Assembly: GCA_964019165.1 (NCBI GenBank)
Contig: OZ025283.1
Coordinates: 1,929,501 to 1,993,500 of the forward strand
Length of the DNA: 64,000 nucleotides
Direction: 5' to 3'
Source: Mastigias papua
Lineage: Eukaryota; Cnidaria; Scyphozoa; Rhizostomeae; Mastigiidae
This document shows positions 57,155 to 64,000 of the stretch, piece by piece. A program made the position numbers and the translations under genes. The first letter of the stretch is position 1. Every line of letters starts with the position of its first letter. The notes below the pieces were generated by a model. It ran no database searches. It worked only from the letters and a program-made list of their open reading frames with translations, and was not told the origin of the DNA.

Positions 57155-57847
57155 TTTTTCCCGCGAATGAAGCCAGGGTCCAAGCCTCTATCGCAGAGGT
57201 GTTGCTGACGTGAGCTCAGACAATCAGACAAGGTCAGAGCACTAGTTGAAGAGCACAGATGCGAAATAAATGCCAAAGGCTTTTGATGGGGAAGTTTAAG
57301 GATTGAATTATTCACCATTAGAGAAATAGATCTAGTAAGTTCAAGACTTGTTTACAACTATTTTGACCATTCAGCATTAGTGCGTAATCTTATGTTGATC
57401 TAATCGATGAGGCCTTACACGTTTCTTTTATGTGCAGCTTATGAACACCTCAAGTATCTAGTATCTATTTTGCAATGCTTAGATAAACAAAACACAGTAG
57501 TTTTGATTTTATATGAAGGAAATTATTGCGAGAAGTAGACTAGATTTAAGCCAAAATATACCTCGATTTTTGGGAGGCTGTATTGCAAAAACAAGGGCCT
57601 AAAAAAGACGACTTCCACGGCAGTTTTTTGCGGAATTTATCTATAAATTTGTCTGATACTTTGGATTTTGACAAGTCTGTAACAGATTTTACACCGCATG
57701 TTTTAAGTAAGGGCTAGTAAAAATGGCCTAAATTTTGCAAAAAATTCGATTTGTTTACACTTTCGAATATCATCATTGGTCTCTCGCTGAAAATTGGCAC
57801 GTGACTTTACAAACTCTCTCGTCCAATCAAGATTTGAGCCCTATGCT
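57155..57847 (-). repeat. Right terminal inverted repeat (693 bp)
   Basis: Reverse complement of 51,049-51,700 with a roughly 41-bp net insertion at about 57,484-57,527 and scattered substitutions. Outer end fixed by ATTGTTCCC. Confidence 0.92.
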
Positions 57848-57886
57848 ATTGTTCCCATGAATATACCTAAGTACAGGTCTAGCAGT

Positions 57887-60009
57887 CTACTTTTCTATGT
57901 CAGTAGGGTGAAGATTTATAGCTCTAATCATCTTAAAAGGAATGGGCATTGTTATTTCAATAGTCCCTTCATTCAACATAGGTTCTTGTGATTTACGTTG
58001 ACCCTTTAGTTTTGACTGTGCAATTGAGGCAATATACTGTGATGATTTTCCTTTCTGATCAAAACCACCTGCTTCATAATCTTTTGTGTTGCTTTTACTT
58101 CTCTCTTTCTTATGTTTGTTTTCTTTATTATATATCTTGTATTTCTTAGATGTTTTCTGCATTGTACTTTTTTCTGACATCATCTTCTCTTTTCAGCATT
58201 CTCAAAGTATTCATGCCAGCATTAGGTATACCTGCAGCTCTTAGCAAGTGTTTTTTAAAGCCAGCACCAGTGTTGAATGTCCCAACTGTTTCTCCAACAG
58301 CTAATAACAGTCGCTCTTTGCCACAAAAACCAGTTTTAGACCATTTGGACCACAAAACAGTGTGGCAGCTTTCATTTGCATTCTGTGTCGAGCCAAGTTG
58401 ACACTTTGATAAAACTTCAGCATCAGTTAATCTTTCAAAAACTGGCTTGATCTGCTCTAGGAATACAGCTGGCAATCTTGTTTGTTCAGAATAACTGTTT
58501 GTACCATTAATACCATCAGTAATAAATTTACACCATGAATTCATGCCCTGAGGACAAAATTTGTGTTGCTTCTCAAGAGACACTTCAGGGTTAGAAATTG
58601 AATGATGGTATATTGCCCAGATAGCATTCTTTGTGTCTTCAACAGATTTCTGTGACTTATCTCTTATGGCTTTTCCATAATATCTTTGGAAAGAATCAAT
58701 TTTGTCTTGAGTTAGATGTCCCTTTCCCCCCACACATTTCCCATCAGCCAATGTCTTCCCTTTCATATCATGTACCAAACTACGCAGTGCATTTCCCATC
58801 CTTTTTTGAATATGTCCAAGACACTCTCTTTCTTTATAGAACACCTGTCATCACACCTTTCCTTTATTCTGTTACTTACAGTCTGACATGTACTACTGTC
58901 ACCATCCCCAACAAAAGTAGTATATTTCAGTTTTCTCAATTCAACTGAGCACTCAAAGATTCTTGCAACACCACTAGCTTCCATTGCTCCAGAGGAGCCT
59001 TCAAAATTAATGGAGCAATGTTGTTTGTGATTCTCTTTCCATGTAACATACTGCTCACTATCATTTTTATCTTTCCCATGTATACTACATTCCTGACAAA
59101 ATATTGACAGAACTTCATAATCTAATATATCCCCTGTCAAAACTGCTATGACAAAAACAACACCAAACTTTGAGGAAAACCCTCTGTTTTGCCATGATCA
59201 ATCGACTGATACTGCTACAGGAACAGTATTATCTTCATCAACAAGTGTAGGATCTCTCTTTAGCATCAAATTACGCAATCGATTGGCTGCATCAAGCATT
59301 AATTGTTCTGCTTCATTCATTCATTCATGCAGATTTTTAGGTGATTGTTGTATGCTTTGCATGTTATAGGTGGTGGTATGTTCATTATACAGCAAAAACT
59401 ACCTAAGGTTTGCCTCCCTCCCTTTAGAGCATTCACTGCTAACACAGATCTTCTGTTAACTTCAAATGCACCCTGTTCAATTTTCTTGCTTGTGTCAAAA
59501 GAGGTGGCATTTAAACATGAAGTGCACTTAAGGGTTAATTTTAATGACAAACCACCCCTTTTACTTTCATTTGATAGCAATTCAAAAGAGCTTTTTGTGT
59601 TAAAGCACCTTTTGCAAGCAACGGCAGTATTGAGAAAATGTTGTAGGCAGGACAGGTCGATTAGTGCATATCCACTCGCAATGTGCTTGTCCTTTGCAGG
59701 GCCTAACCCCTCACTGGCTGCTTTTGATCACATTAAATGGGGAACATTGTCTAGATCTTCAAGAAAAGAGCTGTTCAGAAGCTTTCTTTCTGTAACTGTA
59801 TTGTCAATATTGCATTCTGAGGATTTGGGCCTGAGCTCAACAGTAGAGTCTAAAGTGGTCAAAGGGGAAGACGAGTGCCTTACATATTGCTTTTGGATCC
59901 CTCTAAATCCTTTTACTTTACCCTTCCTTTGTCCGCCCATTGCTTTTTCCTTATGTGGTGCCATCCCTCTGTATTTTTGCAAAGCAAGGTTAACAAATCC
60001 TCGCGACAA
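57887..60009 (-). pseudogene. Kolobok transposase
   Basis: Minus-strand pieces in order: 60,009-59,728 (MAPHKEKAMGGQRKGKVKGF, the usual basic N-terminus); 59,580-59,317 (AFEVNRRSVLAVNALKGGRQ, CCIMNIPPPITCKAYNNHLK); 59,140-58,763 (HCSINFEGSSGAMEASGVAR, KYTTFVGDGDSSTCQTV, catalytic-type DGD). Then 58,844-58,146 (ECLGHIQKRMGNALRSL, GGKGHLTQDKIDSFQRYYGK, FCPQGMNSWCKF, STQNANESCHTVLWSKWSK) and 58,183-57,887 (basic, YEAGGFDQ). This is the Kolobok/Mutator-like-domain order, in a TTAA-flanked element. The pieces lie in different frames; some junctions may be introns, others frameshifts. Confidence 0.85.
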
Positions 60010-60381
60010 AAAATTCGAACAGAGTCAAAATGGAGAGCAAACGTTCATACGGTTGCTATGGGCTGCCTATGCATATCAACAGGCATCATGGCACAGGGAA
60101 ACAAGGCTTAGAAAACAGAGGAAAGAACACCAGCTTTGGGAATGGTTGGGGGAAGGGGAAAAACGTGTTTTTCTACCCTAGCACCCAACTTTTTTGCGTT
60201 GCTCAGGAGAAAAACGCACAGTCATGGTCAAAAACCCCCAGTTTTCAGCTATTTACAGGTAGTAAATGGGAAAATGACGATTAAATCCTGAATCTGTATA
60301 GATTTTTGAGTAATAATAGCCAAGAATAAAAAATAGCGTTTTTATCATACTTCTATAAAAAACTGTATAGTACCTCCTTAA

Positions 60382-61260
60382 GGTCAATGAGGTATAAGTA
60401 CATAAGATAGTGATATGAATATAATGTAGTAAATAGTATGTGAATAGTAGTTACAATATCGAGAATGTAAAGAGTATAGGAGTGGATACAATAAATGTGT
60501 GGTAAGTAGGTGCTGGTATGTAGTGTAATATAGTATGAAGGATAGCTGGTGGTGGTCAAGGGAAATATGCATATAATGTATAAGGTGAATAGGAATGTGT
60601 ATGGCAACAGTGTGGAATAGGCGTATTAAGTGAGGAAGGACTTAATCATGTATATGAATTGCATTGGATACCACGCATTGATTGTAAATTCCAAGTCCTT
60701 TACATAACATTGATGGGTTTGAATATGTAGTTGTGCACACAGGTCTGTCATCTACTCTTTTTTGTCTGTTGCATGGAATGGTGGCCAAGGTTCTTTTTGG
60801 TTATTGTCTTGTCCTCTGTGGGTAAGTTTGTTGTATCCATCTTCTGGTATTTGTGGTGTTTGCTATCTTGTTGGTAGTGGAGGTATCACTGTCAGTATTA
60901 CCGTGGCTTGCGGTGTTGGCAGTATTCACTATCGTGTTGTACACTTGGTCTTGGTGGTCATGGTTGGGATCTCTTCCCAACTGGTACAACCTGAATGTGG
61001 TGGCATTTCCTGTAAACACGATGAGATGGATGGTATGAAATGATATGATAGAATGCAAGTATGTAAAATGTAGCTTGAAGTGGACAGTAGCAGTGTGTAA
61101 TGTGATGGAGATAGTGGAGATAATGTAGGATACAAACGTGTGTGGTTATTGTATATAGGTGTAGGTGTGTGATATGGTATGAGATTTATAGCACTACAGA
61201 GTAATATAACATGTATGTAATATGATATAGTAGATGTATGCACTCTTACTTGACTTCGTG
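60382..61260. other. C-poor low-complexity tract
   Basis: The plus strand is rich in A, T and G but strikingly poor in C, especially 60,382-60,640 and 61,030-61,240 (for example GATAGTGATATGAATATAAT). Long minus-strand frames here are compositional and carry no motifs. A short LINE remnant lies in the middle. Confidence 0.5.
60642..60740 (+). pseudogene. Possible LINE RT-tail remnant
   Basis: The frame reads ELHWIPRIDCKFQVLYITLM, close to the 'LHWLP...RIDFK...L..KAL' box downstream of the reverse transcriptase in many CR1/Jockey-like LINEs. Only about 30 residues match. Confidence 0.4.
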
Positions 61261-61461
61261 TAGAAAATCCCCATGTCTGTTAGTTAGAATAAAATCATCG
61301 CCTGGTGCAATAGTCATTTGTGATGCTATTTTTTGTTTGAAGAGGGCTATATTGGTCCCTCTCCAGTACAATACCTAGAATGATATACAATGTAGTTTAT
61401 AGATATAGGAAGTATGGGAAAGTACAGGGTGCAACAGATAGCAGAGAATAATATAAAGATA

Positions 61462-61530
61462 AATATGACATACATATATTATGTATGTGTGTATGTACAT
61501 ATGTATGTATGTATGTTTGTCTATATGCAA
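61462..61530. repeat. TATG/TACA microsatellite
   Basis: A short array of TATG-type units (TATGTATGTGTGTATGTACA and TATGTATGTATG). Frames reading histidine/tyrosine/isoleucine runs here are artefacts of the repeat. Confidence 0.85.
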
Positions 61531-61619
61531 CATTACAGGGACTGCAGTGTAGCTATACCCCACATTAGCAGGACTGATGTCTTTATCAGGTCCGACTAAA
61601 ATAAAGGTGTTTCAAAGGC

Positions 61620-63840
61620 AATTTAGTGAATTTCCTGTACGTTTATAGCCTTTCTGTGAAGTCCCTGTATTGAGTCAGACAGCTTGCTCTTAGTTTCTCC
61701 AAAAGTCAGCATTAGCAGGACTCCATATTTACTGTAGACTTTAATAGCCTATTCTTTCAGTTTTACTTTCTTATTGCACAACAAACAAAAGAATCAATGT
61801 TGCTGGGAGCTGGTGAATATATTTCTTAAAATAGATTACTTATGCCTTACCTTAAAGTCCCGATAATGTATCAAAACGTGAGATGTTACCCCCAATGTCC
61901 CAGCATTGTATTGAATTGCCATACTTATGAAGTTTACTGTCTAAACTAGTTACTTCATTGCATGATTTTCATTGTCTTCAGTCACTGTTACCGGTGAGAT
62001 TGACTCAACCAAAGAGATTGAATCTTCATTCAGCTAGTCCTTGCTTGCTAGAGTGACATGTATATTTTAATTATTTGCATGCGTCACATGTTACATGGGT
62101 GATTTAGGTAATGCCTCAAATAAGAAATAGTATCACAAGAAGTGCGAAGGACTTGTTCAAAACACTTTTTAATATCAAGCTTCATAACGAAAACATAAAA
62201 TGGAGTATCTCACATTACAAGAAAGAGAAGGTGAAGCTTTCCATCACCATTATGATTTATCACATTATCAAATAACTTTGATGCAATAGATAGGTTTCAT
62301 TTGGAAACATTACCTGTTTACTACCTACAGCTAATGCTTAGTAACAAAGACTGGAAAGATGATCATATTTTTATAAGGTTCTTTTGTTTGCAACTTTTCT
62401 AGTGAGCTTCTTGTAAGCAAGTTTCTTATGAAGAGATAAATGCAAGATAAAAATACCAGTCACTAATCAGAAGTACACTAAATTCACTTTGCTCAACAAA
62501 ATATATAACAAGCATATATTGTTACATTTTTTAACTTTAGTCAATACCATGATACATTACTTATAAGGAATCAAATTTCAAATAGGCAAACAAAGTGTTT
62601 TGAGTCTTTAATAGGTACAAGATGTCATAAAAATATTATTTTGAAAGAGACTTACTTCATACTAAACCCAGACTTCCCATGCTGAAGTATTCTTTTGCCT
62701 TTGAAAACATTGGACCTATAATAGAGGTATTTTAATGTAGGCATTGAACTTATGTACCAGGAACTTAAGTCTACCAAGCCATGCCCTTGCTAGGTTACAT
62801 TTTATGTTTTATACAGTATGAGTTTCATGACAAGCAGAGCTGTTCCTACTCCACTGTGCCATTTGTCTGCTCTCGTGCAATGTCTTGTGAGCAAGAAAAA
62901 TTGAGAAGAATATGGGACAAATTTTGAAGAGATTGGTTGACATTAGTGATAATGTCTTAGTTCCAAATGAACAAATAATAGCATATGTATAAGAGGATAC
63001 ATTAGGGTTGTTCTCACTTCAACAGGCATTATGGAACAGGGGGGCTGGAAAGCTATATTCCACCCATTTTTCCCAAATTAAAAAATGATGTTTAAGGTAG
63101 GAGTCTAGTCAAAAACCTAAATTCTTCAATTTTAAAGCAATATAAGTGAAAGTTAGGGACTTGTAAACATTTACTTGCTGATTATGAAAATTCACTTTGT
63201 TTCTAAAAATAACCTTTGGTTTCCATGGCAACAAGGTAACAATGGTGGAAAACCTGGGTATCTACATTGCAATAGAGTTTTAAAACTGCACCCACAGCAC
63301 AAAAAGTGCTTTTTCTCGATAGAGTATAGATTCCTGTGTACAATTCTATAGTTTTCATTTTCAAAGTATATTTTCCTGAATTTTAAATGCCACTCTTTAC
63401 TTGCATTGACGAATTTCATAAGAACAATCTGTATTTGAAGCTAGATAACTTTGCACTTAAAATTTTGATTGCAAAGTAATATAGATAATTGCACAGTGCA
63501 TAAAGTTCCCAGCAAACTGGTATATAGTATGCCTACATTCAGTGTAACTTTCTAGTCACTGTTTGTAAACTAACATCAAGAAAACTGTGAAATCATGAAA
63601 ATGAGAAAAATTGAGTTAAAAGTTTGACACTTAATAAAATGCTCCAACTGCCAACTTTTCAAATTGAAAATAGCCACACTATAACATCTTATCAACAAAA
63701 TGAGCATTTGTGAGCAAATCATATTAAGTTTCAACCTTTTTTCAATTTCTGGGTTTTAACACAGACCACTGGCATATGTCTCTCCTTCAGTCTGTTTCAC
63801 ACTGTTTTGGTTTACAACCTTGAAGTACTTTATTCTTCTT
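61620..63840. other. No recognised gene
   Basis: AT-rich, no supported coding region. Around 63,010-63,250 there is weak resemblance (CAACAGGCATYATGGMACAG; TTTCCATGGCAACAAGG) to sequences in the Kolobok element (near 60,080 and 46,790), so a decayed Kolobok-related MITE may be present. Confidence 0.4.
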
Positions 63841-63844
63841 AGGA

Positions 63845-64000
63845 ATAAAACTGATGGCACACACTTTGAAGATGTGGGAAAGGGTCATAGAGAAGAGGTT
63901 GAGGGAGGGGTATCGATATCTGACCAACAGTTCGGCTTCATGCCAGGGAGAAGTTCAACAGATGGAATTTTCGCATTGAGGGAGCTGATAGAGAAGTACA
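63845..64000 (+). pseudogene. RTE-like LINE reverse transcriptase start, runs off window
   Basis: LKMWERVIEKRLREG is followed, after a one-base deletion near 63,915, by VSISDQQFGFMPGRSSTDGI and FALRELIEKY. This is the first reverse-transcriptase box of RTE-type and related LINEs ('QFGFMPGRST'). The copy continues past 64,000. The frameshift suggests a dead copy. Confidence 0.8.

Larger units (their letters stand above)
51049..57847 (+). mobile_element. Long-inverted-repeat DNA transposon, unnamed family
   Basis: Inverted repeats at 51,049-51,700 and 57,155-57,847 start AGCATAGGGCTCAAATCTTG and stay highly similar over some 650 bp. The right copy has an extra segment of about 41-44 bp. A perfect 9-bp target duplication, ATTGTTCCC, flanks the element (51,040-51,048 and 57,848-57,856). 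Long terminal repeats with a 9-bp duplication resemble Mutator-like elements, but the encoded protein does not look like a MULE transposase. It contains one spliced gene on the plus strand, plus a MITE and a LINE fragment in the first intron. It sits within the Kolobok element. Confidence 0.92.
46467..60377 (-). mobile_element. Kolobok element hosting two other transposons
   Basis: The ends are inverted repeats GGRGGTACTATACAGTTT (18 bp, one mismatch), each flanked by TTAA (46,463-46,466 and 60,378-60,381). The right part holds a Kolobok-type transposase pseudogene (60,009-57,887). The span of 13.9 kb contains a 4-kb Harbinger (46,869-50,913) and a 6.8-kb long-inverted-repeat element (51,049-57,847). 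Subtracting these leaves about 3 kb, normal for an autonomous Kolobok. The pairing of ends is inferred from sequence, TTAA and size. Confidence 0.75.

Noticed and set aside
51049..57847. Assignment of the long-inverted-repeat element to Mutator/MULE
   Set aside because: Ends fit, but I see no MULE transposase motifs or SWIM finger; the protein is different. Left as unnamed.
61375..61600. Frames encoding His/Tyr/Ile- or Val/Tyr-rich peptides
   Set aside because: They arise from the TATG microsatellite.
1..64000. Host protein-coding genes, tRNA or rRNA genes, CRISPR arrays, bacterial operons
   Set aside because: No supporting motif, cloverleaf, array or conserved non-transposon protein was found. 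7,081-7,330 is the only weak host-exon candidate.

Overview
This window reads as intergenic, transposon-packed DNA from an invertebrate animal. It is AT-rich, the coding pieces carry spliceosomal introns, and nearly every recognisable protein belongs to an animal transposable element: piggyBac, Harbinger, Kolobok, hAT, Tigger/pogo, BEL/Pao, Ty1/copia, Penelope and several LINE types. I see no convincing host gene, RNA gene, CRISPR array or prokaryotic signal. I cannot name the species; a sponge, cnidarian or mollusc would fit this mix.

Layout. 1-8,700: LINE scraps, a decayed Harbinger with a Tigger inside it, a short inverted-repeat element and a transposon-gene remnant. 8,700-10,700: broken Penelope-like element (minus). 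11,000-14,300: Harbinger scrap, a large fold-back hairpin, a LINE tail. 14,787-23,215: a piggyBac pseudogene (plus) split by a Ty1/copia element (TSD TGGAT), which is itself split by a 5.2-kb LINE (TSD ATGAGCTGATT). 23,400-29,730: hAT, piggyBac and Kolobok pseudogenes (all minus). 30,400-46,300: two Harbinger transposase pseudogenes (plus). The second is split by a full-length piggyBac (31,316-40,679), whose intron holds a complete BEL/Pao element (33,728-39,810), and is split again by a nearly intact Ty1/copia element (41,649-46,027). 46,467-60,377: a Kolobok bounded by TTAA and matching ends, carrying a 4-kb Harbinger with both of its genes and a 6.8-kb element with about 0.65-kb terminal inverted repeats. 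60,382-64,000: low-complexity DNA, LINE scraps and the start of an RTE-like reverse transcriptase.

The most interesting object is the long-inverted-repeat element at 51,049-57,847. It is bounded by a perfect 9-bp target duplication and holds one spliced gene. I recognise no named domain in the body of its protein, which has aspartate/glutamate blocks suggestive of a DDE transposase and ends in a RING-like zinc finger. Its ends look Mutator-like but the protein does not, so it is the best candidate here for an undescribed or poorly described transposon family.

The nesting gives relative ages: the Harbinger and piggyBac host copies are oldest and most decayed; the BEL/Pao (identical LTRs) and copia 1 (LTRs differing at three places) are youngest.
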